Numbered from the stretch's first letter, positions 10,503-21,152 are shown. The stretch: 64,000 nt of DNA from Candidatus Symbiopectobacterium endolongispinus (GCF_018777385.1 NZ_JAFJYB010000007.1:1-64000), one strand, 5' to 3'. Program-made: numbers and translations. The notes: generated by a model not told the origin, from the sequence alone.

Positions 10503-12119
10503 TCAAGATGCGGCGATGTCGCATTCCAGACTGGCCGCCAAATGAAGAAGGCGCTGCGGGTCGAGCAGTAGATGAAAGGTATAAGGATGCTGTGTGCCCG
10601 CCGTGGAAAACCAGGTTTCCAGCTCGGCGATGAAGTGACGCAGCGTATGTAACTCTTGCCGCAGTTGTTCATGTTGCGTGGGGGTATTGCCGTATTTGTG
10701 GATCCACAAGCGGAGTGCAAAAGCATGGGTAATGTGGCTGTAAGCGCGGGTATACCAGAAGGCGCGCTCCCAGCTAGCGGTGAGCGTGAGTTTAAAGGCG
10801 TCAGTGAGCGGCATGGCTGGTAATTTTTTGTCCACCTGAGCGCGCAGTTATTCTGCCAGAAAACGAGATTTCTGTTTTTCCAGGATGATGGGCTGCATTT
10901 GCTGCTCACCCACGGCCTCATCATCCGGTGGCATCAGCGGCTGAAAAGACTGAGACCAATTGGCACTGCCGGTATCCATATGCAGCAGTTGCAGCGCCTG
11001 CTCAAAGTCATGCGGGGGCGGCTATGGCGTTGCAGCAGTCGTCCCAGCAGGCTGGGCGTTTTACACATCCAGTCGTGGCTGGAGGTATAGATGGCAAACA
11101 GATCGTCAATTTCTTGCTGTGATAGAGGACGCAGGACGCAGGGCGTAGGCTTCGAGCCATTCGGTAAACAGCGTTTGCGGTGAAACTGATGGCGCGCGGA
11201 TCAGTCGCGAGAGTCCGTACAGATTCAGCTCGTTGACTGAGCCCAGCAGCGCATTATTTGGGAGCCATTCCCAACTCAGGCGTGCTGTGATCGCCTCAAG
11301 CTCGTCGCCCAGCGTTTGGGAGGCCCAGTGAAGACGCTTTTGCAGTTCGTCTAACAAGCAACAGGGGGGCAGCGTCCAGCCGTATTCGATGCCCCACAGA
11401 TCGAATCCCACCCACTTACGGGAGCCACTCAGGCGAGTAAGGGTGGGATTGTTGGCAAATCCGGGACGATAGTCCAGTTCCGTCGCTTTTACGGAGGCGC
11501 GTACATCATTAGGCAGCACATCCAACGCCATCTTTAACTGCTGGCGGGGCCACGCTTTGTCCTGATAGTCGCGCAGTACCAACTGACAGCCGCGTAAACG
11601 CAGGCCCTGGTAGAGGCGTTGCAGCGACGATTCCTACTCCGTCTGGTGCACGCTAGGTGTGGTGAGCGAGAGGCGCAGGCCGCGCACGGTGGGCAAGTGG
11701 CTCAGGATTTCCGGCAGGGTTTCGCCGAAAAAAAGGTTAAGAAACGCCGCATCGTTTTGTGGGTCTTGGGAAAGAAAGAATTCGGGAAATTTACGGTGCA
11801 GGTCGTGACAGTCTGGCGTCGCTTCGCCCTGAAGCCACAGTTGAATGTGGTTCTCTTTGCAATAACGCGCAACGTTTTGCAGATAGTGCAGGGCATTACT
11901 ACGAGCGAGCAGCAAATGTTCCACCGTGGCGGGTGGACACCGCGGTGAGGGTTTGGCCAACAGCGCGAGCAGCGTTTGCTGATGCAGAATCAGCCCATTG
12001 AACTGGAACTTTTTGAGATGGCGCATTTTGAGATGGCGCATGATGTCGGTAAACGTCTCCCACTGCCAGATGGCAGGGGTGTTTACCTCAAGAAATAACA
12101 GCGGTACCGGGTTACCCAT
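10503..12119 (-). pseudogene. Unrecognised ~540-codon gene, four lesions
   Basis: I do not recognise this family. Read from ATG 12119 (MGNPVPLLFLEVNTPAIWQW) it continues through four interruptions: an in-frame TAG at 11634-11636, a tandem 7-bp duplication at 11126-11139 that shifts the frame (after EAYALRP), a one-base loss in the G5 run at 11014-11018, and an in-frame TAA at 10848-10850. Across them the frame is otherwise open, giving segments such as QLVLRDYQDKAW, WVGFDLWGIEYGWTLPP, LSQQEIDDLFAIYTSS and TASWERAFWYTRAYSHI. No signal peptide is evident. Its position beside the oligogalacturonide cluster suggests a role in plant-sugar metabolism, possibly a glycosidase-like protein, but nothing in the sequence proves it. 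The 7-bp duplication and stops argue for true decay. Confidence 0.75.
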
Positions 12120-12247
12120 GGCGAATCTCCTGCACGCGTCCTGCTCGCTGATACCAGCATGCGGATAGTAGAACGGGGGGAGGGGGAGTCAATCGCAGGC
12201 GGGCTAATCGCGGTGTAGTCAATGAGCGTAAAAGAAGGGAGATGAAG

Positions 12248-13558
12248 ATGAAGACTTATGCACTGGTTGGCACCGGTGGCCGTTCGGGGATGTACCTGGA
12301 AGCGATTGCGACCACCTATCGGCAGTCAGCGCGTCTGGTGGCGCTCTGTGATACGAACCAGACGCGTATGGATTATGCCAATCGCAATCTGGAGAAGTGG
12401 GGCTATGCGCAGGTAGCGACCTGGAAAGCCGCGGATTTTGAGACGATGATCGCGCAGCATCGTCCTGACATTGTGATCGTCACCAGCGTGGATCGCACGC
12501 ACGATCGCTACATCATCCGCGCGATGGAGTTGGGCTGTGATGTCATCACGGAAAAGCCAATGACCATTGATGAAGAGAGCTGTCTGGCGATCGTTGATGC
12601 CGTAGAACGCACCGGTCGCGATCTGCGGGTAACGTTTAACTATCGCTATGCGCCACATCACAGCAAGCTGCGCGAATTAATCCTCAACGGTACGGTCGGT
12701 GATGTCTTCTCAGTGCATTTCGAGTGGCTGCTGAATACGCAACACGGCGCTGATTATTTTCGCCGTTGGCACCGCGACAAACGCAACAGCGGCGGGCTAC
12801 TGGTCCATAAATCCACTCACCATTTCGATTTAGTCAATTTCTGGCTCGATTCCGTGCCGGAGTTCGTTTTCGCCCAGGGTGATCTGCGGTTCTACGGTAA
12901 GGAAAATGCTGAGCAGCGCGGCGTGAGCGAGTTCTATTCCCGCTGCCATAACCAACCGGCTGCACGCAACGATCCTTTCGCGCTGCACATGGAGGAGCGG
13001 GCGATGCTCAAAGAGCTCTACCTGAATGCAGAGCATGAGGATGGTTACCTGCGCGATCAGAGCGTGTTCGGCGATGGCATCAGCATCGAAGATACCCTGG
13101 CGGTAATGGTGAAGTACCGCAACAAAACGCTGCTGACCTACTCCCTCAATGCGTATCAGCCATGGGAAGGGTTGAATATCGCCTTCAATGGCAGCAAAGG
13201 GCGGCTAGAGATGAAGCTGGTCGAAAACTCCTACGTCAATGGCTGGGGAGAGCGCAAGAACGAGGGCAGCCTGATGGACTGCGATATCACCTGGTATCCG
13301 ATGTTTGGCGCGCCGGAACGTATTGAGGTGGCCTATGGACAAGGAGGACACGGTGGTGGCGATGCACTGATCCTGGAAGAACTGTTCGGCAATCCAGGAC
13401 CCGATCCACTTAAGCGGCTAGCTGACAGCCATGCCGGAGCCATGTCCATTTTGACAGGGGTGTGCGGAAACCTCTCGATGCAACGTAATCAACCGGTATT
13501 TATCAACGAATTGCCTGTGGGCAGAAAGCTGCTGTCACGGCGAAACAGGGAGCAATAG
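12248..13558 (+). CDS. Gfo/Idh/MocA family oxidoreductase
   Basis: NAD(P)-dependent sugar dehydrogenase-like protein, about 436 residues, cytoplasmic. The Rossmann motif is [13 protein letters not shown] at the N-terminus, EKPMTIDEE carries the conserved EKP, and [13 protein letters not shown] is the C-terminal active-site region. ATG at 12248 has AGGGAG with 6-base spacing; the ATG at 12242 sits directly on that site and is less likely. The stop at 13558 is two bases before ogl, so the two are co-transcribed. It probably acts on a product of pectin breakdown, inferred only from its neighbours. It is the only undamaged gene of the 10.5-17 kb cluster. Confidence 0.85.
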   Translation: MKTYALVGTGGRSGMYLEAIATTYRQSARLVALCDTNQTRMDYANRNLEKWGYAQVATWKAADFETMIAQHRPDIVIVTSVDRTHDRYIIRAMELGCDVITEKPMTIDEESCLAIVDAVERTGRDLRVTFNYRYAPHHSKLRELILNGTVGDVFSVHFEWLLNTQHGADYFRRWHRDKRNSGGLLVHKSTHHFDLVNFWLDSVPEFVFAQGDLRFYGKENAEQRGVSEFYSRCHNQPAARNDPFALHMEERAMLKELYLNAEHEDGYLRDQSVFGDGISIEDTLAVMVKYRNKTLLTYSLNAYQPWEGLNIAFNGSKGRLEMKLVENSYVNGWGERKNEGSLMDCDITWYPMFGAPERIEVAYGQGGHGGGDALILEELFGNPGPDPLKRLADSHAGAMSILTGVCGNLSMQRNQPVFINELPVGRKLLSRRNREQ

Positions 13559-13560
13559 CA

Positions 13561-14728
13561 ATGGCGAAAGGCGATGTTTATCAGCTAGAGTACCATGAGT
13601 ATATCGATGAGGATATCGGCGCACGGGTGACACGATTGACACCCCCGAACGTTATCTGCCACCGCAATTATTTTTACCAGAAATGTTTTCTCGATGAAGG
13701 TCGGTCACTGATTTTTGCGGCGGAATTCGATGGGTTTCGCAACTACTACCGGTTGGAACTGGCTAGCGACACAGCTAACGCAAGGTGCAGGTGATAACAC
13801 GTTTGGCGGATTCCTCTCTCCTGACGAGCAATACCTCTATTACGTGAAGGGAGAACGCGCGCTGATGCGAGTTACCTTGATGGATTTGTCCGAGGAAACC
13901 GTCTATCAGGTGGCGGATGAATGGGTAGGTTATGGCACCTGGGTGGCCAACTCTGCCTGCACCAAGTTGGTGGGGATGGAAATCCATCGTGATAGCTGGC
14001 GGCCCGTCAGTGACTGGACGGTGTTTCAGCAGTTTTATGAAGAAAATCCGCTCTGCCGCGTGATTCGCATCGATTTGCAAACGGGTGATCGCACCACGCT
14101 ATTACAAGAAAATCAGTGGTTAGGACATCCGATTTACCGTCCTCATGATGATAATACCGTTGCATTTTGCCATGAAGGGCCACTGGATCGGGTAGAAACC
14201 CGCATGTGGCTGATGAACGAAGATGGCAGCCATATTCGCCGAGTCAAATTGCCGGCACCAGGGGAAAGTTATACCCATGAATTTTGGGTACCAGATGGTT
14301 CTGCCATGATGTATGTCACCTATGTGAAGGACAGCCCGGTGCGCTATTTGTGCCGGGTTGATCCCGATACGGGGGCCGATGAAAAGATTGTTGCCATGCC
14401 GCCGTGTTCGCATGTGATGAGCAATGACAATGGGCAGTTGGCGGTTGGCGATGGTTCCGGCAAGCCCATTGATATTGTTGACAATGACAAGTACGGCGAT
14501 GCGACAGATCCCTATTTATACCTCTTTAATTTGAAGCACCAACAAACCCACAAAATTGCCAAACACAGTAGTTCATGGGCGGTGCTGGATGGCGATCGTC
14601 AGGTTACTCATCCGCACCCGTCTTTCACGCCCGATGAGAAACAGGTGTTGTTCTCCTCAGATAAGGATGGCAAGCCTGCGTTGTATCTGGCCTGTATTCC
14701 CGACGCTATTCTTCGCGCTATTCAATGA
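13561..14728 (+). pseudogene. ogl: Oligogalacturonate lyase (PL22), one frameshift
   Basis: Cytoplasmic beta-propeller lyase that splits short oligogalacturonides into 5-keto-4-deoxyuronate, a key step of pectin use in soft-rot bacteria. The start MAKGDVYQLEYHEY and TRLTPPNVICHRNYFYQKCF match the Dickeya/Pectobacterium enzyme. An extra T at about 13764 (in ctggcTagcg) shifts the frame; without it the protein reads LAATQLTQGAGDNTFGGFLSPDEQY. Family motifs then follow: DEWVGYGTWVANS, ENQWLGHPIYRP, FCHEGP, HEFWVPDGSAM, MPPCSHVMSN and RQVTHPHPSFTPD. It ends at 14728, with length matching the ~388-residue family. Follows the oxidoreductase by two bases. Confidence 0.93.
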
Positions 14729-14747
14729 TAAATAAGAGGATTTATCT

Positions 14748-16031
14748 ATGTTGATGAAACCAGTCACGCTTGCCGCAGCCCTGTTGATTGCCACATCCGG
14801 TATGGCGTACGCGGAAAACGTGGAGTTGAGATTTTCCTGGTGGGGAGGAAACAACCGCCACCAGGTAACGCTTCAGGCGATAAAAGCGTTTGAACAACAG
14901 CACCCAGAATATCAAGGTACAGGCGGAATACTCGGGATGGGAAGGCTATTTATCCCGTTTTACCACCCAGATTGCCGGCGGTCAGGAGCCGGATGTCGTC
15001 CAGACCAACTGGAACTGGCTGCCGATTTTTTCTAAAGATGGGAATGGTTTTTATGATTTGCGCAAAGTGGCTAAAACGCTGGATTTGACGCAGTACGATC
15101 CCCAGTCGCTGGAGAGTGTGTCGGTTGCTGGCAAGTTGAATGGTATCCCCGTGGCGGCCACCGCACGTAGCTTCTACTACAACCAGAAGCTATGGCAAGA
15201 TATGGGGGTTACCTACCCCAACAGTTGGGATGAACTAAAAGCAGCGGGTAAGGCGTTCAAAACCAAGGATGAAAACAGCTATCCGCTGGTGCTGGATTAC
15301 ATGGAGTCGTTAACGCTGTTGCATTCCTATATGGTGCAGAAATACAACATCTCCGCGATTGACGATAAAGCGGGGAAATTCACCTATACGCCAGCCCAGT
15401 GGGAAGAGTTCTTCCAACTGTATAAAGATTTGGTCGACAGCCATGTTTTCCCGTCAATGCGTGTGCTGGCCTCCTACGGAAAAGCCAATACCTGGGAGAT
15501 GAAGCCCTGGATTAGCGGGCAATGGGGGGGATCTACATGTGGAACACCAATGCCACCATGTATGAAGCTAACCTACAGCCCCCTTATAACAAACTGGATC
15601 TTGGTCCTTTCTTTATGCTGCCGGGAGCCAAAGATGCGGGATTGTTCTTCAAACCAACCATGATGCTCAGTATCGGACGTTCCACCAAACATCCTGAAGA
15701 GGCCGCTTTGCTGGTCAATTTCCTGATGAATGAGACCGCGGGTGTCAAGGAGATGGGGTTGGAGCGCGGTGTACCGCTCAGCAACATGGCATACCAGCAA
15801 TTGGTTCAGGATGGCACCATCAAGGAAAACAATATTGTAGTGGCCGGACTGAAATCGTTTATGGCCTTGCCGCATGCCATTCCGACGCCTCCCCATTTTG
15901 ATAATCCGCAGTTTGTGGCGCTGTACCATGAAACCATCCAGAAAATCGATCAGGGGAACCTGTCCGTAAAAGACGCGGCATCTTCCTTCGCAAAAAGTGC
16001 CGATCGCATCCTGAAACGTGCCACGAAATAA
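14748..16031 (+). pseudogene. TogB-like oligogalacturonide binding protein, two frameshifts
   Basis: Family-1 sugar-binding lipoprotein-free periplasmic protein of an ABC importer, most like TogB of Dickeya. ATG 14748 has AAGAGGA upstream; the signal peptide is MLMKPVTLAAALLIATSGMA followed by YAENVELRFSWWGGNNRHQ. An extra A at about 14911 shifts the frame (intended HPDIKVQAEYSGWEG). One G is missing in the G7 run at 15524-15530 (intended ISGQWGGIYMWNTNAT). Between and after these the sequence is colinear with the family: EPDVVQTNWNWLPIFSKDGNG, FYYNQKLWQDMG, GLFFKPTMMLSIG. No membrane or ATPase genes are adjacent, so the permeases would have to lie elsewhere. Confidence 0.85.
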
Positions 16032-16055
16032 CGCCCTTAAAGCAAGTAATGAACG

Positions 16056-16074
16056 CCCCGGCCATGCGCCGGGG
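16056..16074 (+). other. Stem-loop after the TogB-like gene
   Basis: CCCCGGC (16056-16062) pairs with GCCGGGG (16068-16074) around a five-base loop. It lies 24 bases after the stop and before the next gene of the same direction, a common place for an mRNA-protecting hairpin. No U tract. Confidence 0.5.
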
Positions 16075-16115
16075 AATGCGGTTTCATCGAGATAGTCAAG
16101 GTACGGAACACGATA

Positions 16116-16966
16116 ATGATTACGTTTAGTGCAACACTGACTTGCCAGTACGACGCGCCCTTTTCTCCGTTTAGCGCGGCCGATCTCAACAGAGGCTTGG
16201 CATGGCTGAAAGCGAGTGAATTTGACGCCGCGGATCTGTGTATTTCGGATTATCAGGGGATCGATATTGCACGGATAGCTGATGCGTTAGCCTCGCACGG
16301 ATTGAGCTGCACCACCATTGCCAGCGGGCAGGCGCGTAAGCGAGAATGGCTATCGCTGCTGGCACAGGATCCGGAAATCCTGCGCCGTACGCGCCAGCGT
16401 ATTTTTGAGCATATCGATGCGGCAGCGGTACTGGGATCTTATGTCACGATTGGCTCGTTGCGTGTGGCGGATACGGCATTGAGCGCAACACGTTATTGCC
16501 AGCGATTGGCACAATGGCTCTCCCCTTGTCTGGACTATGGCACGCACACGGCGTGACACTGATCATTGAAGCACTGAATCGCTATGAGGCCGAACATCTT
16601 AATAGTGCAGAAGATATGATGCAGTTTCTTGACCTTATTGGCTCACCGCCACAGGTTGGCATTCTGTGGGATGTGTTTCATGGCAACATCGAAGACCGTG
16701 ATTTTGCGCAGGCCATAGCATTGATGGGGTCTCGCTTGCGGCATGTGCATTTTGCTGATTCTAAACGTGCTTTTCCTGGCTATGGTCACTTGCCGTTTGA
16801 TGATATCTACCGTCAATTACGGCAGTCTCATTATCAAGGCGCCATTTCGCTAGAGTGTCTTTGCCGACCGTCTGCTCAGACGGCGATTGATGAGTCTGGG
16901 TTTTATTCGGCGTTTGCGTCAATTGTAGCGCACATAAGCAGACTAATAGTCTGGTCTTTAAGCTGA
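16116..16966 (+). pseudogene. Sugar phosphate isomerase/epimerase, one frameshift
   Basis: TIM-barrel protein of the xylose-isomerase-like (AP endonuclease family 2) superfamily. It starts MITFSATLTCQYDAPFSPFS at 16116. Seen motifs include SDYQGIDIARIADAL, TIASGQARKREW, VTLIIEALNRYEAEHLNS (with the metal-ligand Glu), ILWDVFHGNIED and RHVHFADSKRAFPGYGHL with conserved His and Asp. A single-base loss at about 16540-16552 (after CLDYGT) breaks the frame; the intended stop is at 16966. It is the last gene of the oligogalacturonide cluster. The substrate is unknown. Confidence 0.82.
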
Positions 16967-17015
16967 GGTATGGTTTAGCATCGGTATTAATTATATCGAC
17001 TAACGGAGTCTTACG

Positions 17016-17555
17016 ATGAATACGCGTACCATGGCGATATTGCTGACGTTGTCCTTGAGTGGTGCAGTACAGGCTGATGCCACATCATTTTTGGTACAGC
17101 AGGGGTTAGCGGGCAAAACGGTTGAACAAATGGTCAACACCATTGACCAATCGACACAATCGCGGTCTCTGCCCTATTCTGCATCGATCAATGCGACCCA
17201 ATTGATGCTGACCCAAGGGGAGCAGAAGTATGTTTATCCGCTGGGCGACAAGTTTTATTTGTCGTTTGCACCCTATGTGCAGCAAACACACCCTTGCTTT
17301 AATCACAGCTTGTCTGGCTGCCAGGGAGAACTGGCCAACACGGCATTCAACGTCAAAATTACTGACAAGCAAGGCACTGTTATTGTGCATAAAAACGTGA
17401 CGAGCTATCAGAATGGTTTTGTAGGAGTCTGGTTGCCGCGCAATACCGAAGGGACCATTGAGGTAACCTATAAGGGACGTGTCGCTCAGGCACCGTTTGC
17501 CACTTATGATGACAGCCAAACTTGTATGACCACGCTACGACTGAAGAGCGTCTAA
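17016..17555 (+). CDS. cueP: Periplasmic copper-binding protein CueP
   Basis: Periplasmic copper-resistance protein that binds copper and, in Salmonella, supplies it to superoxide dismutase SodC. Length 179. The N-terminal signal peptide (MNTRTMAILLTLSLSGAVQA) is followed by SFLVQQGLAGKTVEQMV. The conserved cysteines lie in HPCFNHSLSGCQGEL and near the C-terminus in SQTCMTTL; SYQNGFVGVWLPR is also a family hallmark. Intact. It stands alone with a hairpin behind it. In Salmonella it is controlled by CueR; I did not identify a CueR box here. Confidence 0.9.
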   Translation: MNTRTMAILLTLSLSGAVQADATSFLVQQGLAGKTVEQMVNTIDQSTQSRSLPYSASINATQLMLTQGEQKYVYPLGDKFYLSFAPYVQQTHPCFNHSLSGCQGELANTAFNVKITDKQGTVIVHKNVTSYQNGFVGVWLPRNTEGTIEVTYKGRVAQAPFATYDDSQTCMTTLRLKSV

Positions 17556-17572
17556 ACACACTGCCGATAATT

Positions 17573-17598
17573 CCACCTCAGCGCGTATGCTGGGGTGG
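17573..17598 (+). terminator. Stem-loop after cueP
   Basis: CCACCTCAGC (17573-17582) pairs with GCTGGGGTGG (17589-17598) over ten positions with one wobble pair and a GCGTAT loop. It lies 18 bases after the cueP stop. No U tract follows. Confidence 0.5.
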
Positions 17599-17703
17599 CT
17601 ATCACCATGCCGTATCGGCTTTGGTGATACAGCGGTTGCTCCTGTATTTTTTCTTCCTTTTCTGTTACACCTGATGATCTTGTCATCGCACGGTAAATCC
17701 GCA

Positions 17704-18045
17704 ATGTCTCTGTTAATAAAAGCCATTATTGGCGCTGTAATTGTTATGCTGATTGGTATTTTGGCTAAGACCAGACACTACTATATTGCGTGGCTGATCC
17801 CGCTGTTTCCGACCTTTGCCTTAATTGCCCATTACATAGTGGTAACAGAGCGCGGTACAGAAGCGCTGCGAGCCACCATTCTGTTTGGCATCTGGTCGAT
17901 CATTCCTTATCTGATTTACCTGATATCGCTCTACTATTTTACTGCATCCATGAAGCTGCCGTTGGTACTGCTATCCGCAGTGGTCTGTTGGAGCGCTTCT
18001 GCGTTTGTATTGATCAAAGTCTGGGCGCACTTCTATAACCAGTAG
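17704..18045 (+). CDS. glpM: Inner-membrane protein GlpM
   Basis: Small hydrophobic inner-membrane protein of 113 residues, colinear with E. coli GlpM. The ATG at 17704 gives MSLLIKAIIGAVIVMLIG; upstream codons in the frame do not belong to the family. Four hydrophobic segments are visible, with AKTRHYYIAWLIPLFPTFA, ALRATILFGIWSIIPYLIYL and WSASAFVLIKVW matching. GlpM was linked to alginate production and membrane homeostasis in Pseudomonas; its mechanism is unknown. Intact, alone, downstream of cueP on the same strand. Confidence 0.85.
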   Translation: MSLLIKAIIGAVIVMLIGILAKTRHYYIAWLIPLFPTFALIAHYIVVTERGTEALRATILFGIWSIIPYLIYLISLYYFTASMKLPLVLLSAVVCWSASAFVLIKVWAHFYNQ

Positions 18046-18090
18046 GGTATATCCCGCGGCGATCAGGTTTCTTAAAGATGGGCGCGGATA

Positions 18091-19254
18091 TTACAGAAAG
18101 ATGGCTTCATTGCTATTACTGCGTCTTCTGCGTGATTTCTTTCTGTTACAGCAAAACGTCGCGTCCTCTGAAGGTGAGGATGAGGCGGTCAGAGCCAGGC
18201 TGCGATAATCGTTACTCAGGATCATGGCGCAAATCTTTTCCCACGACACGATATCGTGCTCCTCGGTAGCGCATGCCTCTTCATCCGGTATGCACGTCAG
18301 AAAGCCGCGCGAACGGTGCCAACTGAGGTACTGAGCGATGTTGACGCGGAATTGATCTGCCATTTTCTGCGGCATTGAGTTCAAGAGAAATGTGGCATGG
18401 TTTTGCCATGCCCCTTCGCTGGGTTTGCGGGCGTTGTCACACGGGCTAGCGCGGCTAAACGTGGCCTGCTGCAGATGGTCTGCCTTACACGGAAAAATTT
18501 CTGTGGTTTGTTGTTCGAAAGGCTCCTGTATTTTCATGTTGCTGCGTGGTGCGCCTGAGCGATACATGGGGTCATACAAGGGGTTGTAAGGCGCTTTTGA
18601 CAGGCTGTTAAATAACCAGACATCTTGCGACTGCCAATCAAACAGAGGATAGAGCGTATGAATCTGGCCGCTGGTCTCTGATGTAGACAGGAGTTCGTTG
18701 CCATCTTCGCCATAGCTTTTTTGTGTCGGTTGACTATCGTTATTGGCGTCCTCGTTGGACAGTGTTCCCATGACGAAGGCGAGGGTTTTTCCAGAGGAGA
18801 GCCAATTCAGAAACCCAGAGGTAAAATTGCTCTCTGCCATCGCATAATGGTAAAACGGAAAGAGATGTTGATCTGTAATAGTGTCTGCTGGGGGAATTCT
18901 CCACCATTCAACGTTATCTTCCCACGATATCCAGGTGCGTGAGTGATAGGGCTGGTTATTTTCAGTTGTGAGCGGCAGCGCAATCCAATAAAAATGTTCA
19001 ATTACCTCGCGATATAGCTGTTTCAAGCGTTGTATATGCGAAATAGTTTGCGTATATTGAGCTTCCTGATCAATAAACAATACTGTGATTTTCTTACCGT
19101 GAGCTTTAGCAACCGTAGCGGCGAGGTGTAATAATACTGTTGAACTTTTCCCTCCAGATAAGGAGATACACACTTTTTCATAATCACTGAAAACGATATC
19201 AAGGCGTAATAACGCTGCATCAAAAACGTTGGATATGGAATGTGGCTCTTTCAT
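18091..19254 (-). CDS. YbdN/IbrA-like protein of the PAPS-reductase family (DUF3440)
   Basis: About 387 residues, similar along its length to E. coli YbdN and IbrA. The PP-loop is VCISLSGGKSSTVLLHL, where the usual motif is SGGKDS; the Asp has become Ser. ITVLFIDQEAQYTQTI, REVIEHFYWIALPLTT, LYPLFDWQSQDVW, NPLYDPMYRSGAPRSNM and FLLNSMPQKMADQFR follow as in the family. The biochemical role is unknown; IbrA with the ParB-like IbrB activates genes near immunoglobulin-binding prophages in E. coli. No ParB-like partner is beside it. It reads away from the AT-rich region and converges on glpM. Confidence 0.75.
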   Translation of the reverse strand: MKEPHSISNVFDAALLRLDIVFSDYEKVCISLSGGKSSTVLLHLAATVAKAHGKKITVLFIDQEAQYTQTISHIQRLKQLYREVIEHFYWIALPLTTENNQPYHSRTWISWEDNVEWWRIPPADTITDQHLFPFYHYAMAESNFTSGFLNWLSSGKTLAFVMGTLSNEDANNDSQPTQKSYGEDGNELLSTSETSGQIHTLYPLFDWQSQDVWLFNSLSKAPYNPLYDPMYRSGAPRSNMKIQEPFEQQTTEIFPCKADHLQQATFSRASPCDNARKPSEGAWQNHATFLLNSMPQKMADQFRVNIAQYLSWHRSRGFLTCIPDEEACATEEHDIVSWEKICAMILSNDYRSLALTASSSPSEDATFCCNRKKSRRRRSNSNEAIFL

Positions 19255-20571
19255 CTCATTGGCCCTGGCGGTAAAGTTTTTTCTGGGTTGCCGACTGATA
19301 GCGAACTGTGACGTTTTTATATTTTGTATAGCTAATGTAAGAAATGAATCTCGTTATCATGTTTGTTAAAAATAACATGTTGACAAAAAGATCTTTCTTC
19401 TCTGTTCTGCTCTAACCATTTGATATGTTGTTATTTATTTAGGGTTGATGAATGTGATAACCCTCTGCGTGTGTATTTTTATGGTCGTTAATATAAACTT
19501 TTTTTGTCATTTTTCGCTCAATTAATTGCAAATTTTTATAGGGAAATAGTCATGACTTAGCGGTTATTAATGGTTTATTTATTTACTATTTGATAATCGT
19601 TGTAATTTTCAGCCAGGGAGCTAGGTACGTGTCAGGCAGAATTTAGTGTTTTCAATGCGCATTTCTATCGTCAAGTCTGAGATATATTTTTCTTTCTTGT
19701 GTCTTAAATGAGACGGTGACCGAGTAGGAGCAGACAGGTAGAATCGATTTGGTTTTGTTTTTATTGAATGTAAAATGTCTGTATTCTTTGACATTGACTG
19801 ATCTCTTTCAGGATATCGGTGAAAATCTCGAATTCTTGGGCTGATATCAGCAGGTATTAAAAACAAGAATTATCTGAATTCATATTTCATTCTTCTGTGA
19901 TATCGTGCCATATTTTGCTGATGTTTTTTGTGCTGTGAGTGAATTGTTGGCTTCTTGAGTGTCAGGAAAGCGTTGCATTAACGTTGTCCTTGTCACTGAA
20001 CGCTGCTGCGCTGAGAACGAAAAGACGAAAGCCTCCCGGCAAGGGCTCAGTGAGATTAGGGAGAATGTTGGCGTTTTTGCTAAAGGGCGGCCGTATTGAA
20101 TGAAGTGATGTGTGTTTATCGCATGTCATGTACTACTCGGTATAAAAATGGCTTACCACAACGTCGTGAGATGACGCGCCGTAAATTAGCTTTTTAACCT
20201 AGCGGTAAGCACCATCATTATATGTGATTCCATGTTTGTTAAGGGCGAGAGATCATGTAAATGCAGTACGCTATAGGAGCATGTTTATAATAACCATTAG
20301 TGAAAGTATCCCACTTCACTATCTTGATACTTGAGCTACACTTGTTTTAGGTCACCTCGTAGATTGGTGCTCTTGTGCAGAGAAGAAGAATATTCAAATC
20401 CTTTCCGCTATAGCTGGATGCGATCTGAACCCGTAGATGTTCATTCGCGTCTTTTCATGATATCGGTCTGGTTGCCCTTTTTTGGATTAGGCAACTTTAG
20501 GATGATCAACGTTACGCCTGTGCGGCAAGTGAGAAAGTTAAATCTCGCGATGAATACGTAGCGGAGGATTT
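19255..20571. other. AT-rich gene-free stretch of 1.3 kb
   Basis: No reading frame here resembles a known protein and base composition is clearly more AT-rich than the flanks to the left. An inverted repeat, GCTTACC (20151-20157) with GGTAAGC (20204-20210), encloses about 46 bases and could be a small structured RNA, but nothing else supports this. The region probably carries the promoter of the YbdN-like gene at its left end and that of the LuxR-like gene at its right end. It may also contain relics of lost genes. Confidence 0.5.
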
Positions 20572-21139
20572 ATGGTAATAAATAACGTCTTGCTCTTTGG
20601 TCAAGATTCGTTTTTCTGTAAAACAGTGTCAGACATATTGCTGAAAAAACATTCAATACGTACATGTAAAAAATTATCGTCAATTTTTCACTCAACTTGT
20701 TAGTGATGCCCCATCTCTTATCATCGTGACGGATGATATCTTGGATTGTGAAAGGAAAAGAGAACTCTTCAAGATCAAATGCTATTCGTTGGGTGTGAGA
20801 GTCCTGCTGTTCACCGAGGGGTGTGTAGATCTTAGTATTAGTAAAGATCTGTCTGTTGTCTATAAGAGAAACCCCTTCCATCTCTATGAAAATATTATTG
20901 ATCTGTTTTTTGCGGGTTACCGACTCATTGATTCGAAAGTGGTACCTGATAAAAAGGTGACTATACAGAAAGTGCTTAGCCCAAGAGAAAATACCATCTT
21001 GTCTATGATGACTGGCGGTGTAAGTGTCAGGGATATATCAAAGTAATTGAAAATTAAAGAAAAAATAATCATGGCCTATAAGCGCCGATTCTTCGCAAAA
21101 TTGGGTGTGAGAAAACTTCGAGACTGTATTATACCTTAA
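20572..21139 (+). pseudogene. LuxR/BglJ-like transcription factor, frameshift and nonsense codon
   Basis: A small regulator with a receiver-like N-terminal part and a C-terminal LuxR helix-turn-helix. ATG at 20572 follows GGAGG. The start is MVINNVLLFGQDSFFCKTVSD; one extra A in the A6 run at 20668-20673 shifts the frame. It resumes as NYRQFFTQLVSDAPSLIIVTDD and reaches the HTH: VLSPRENTILSMMTGGVSVRDISK. There a TAA at 21044-21046 replaces the Gln expected before LKIKEKIIMAYKRRFFAKLG, the recognition helix. The intended stop is at 21137-21139. Such proteins (BglJ, RcsA, GadE types) often partner RcsB. Fourteen bases separate it from the next fragment. Confidence 0.8.
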
Positions 21140-21152
21140 TCAGAGTTTCACT

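Noticed and set aside
10238-10633. 131-codon frame on the + strand after argG
   Set aside because: It covers the palindromes and then runs antisense to the decayed gene; no motifs.
19621-19866. 81-codon frame on the - strand in the AT-rich gap
   Set aside because: No homologous motif, no convincing ribosome site and no conserved neighbour; left unannotated.
20331-20561. 76-codon frame on the + strand before the LuxR-like gene
   Set aside because: Composition looks random and it overlaps the likely promoter of the next gene.
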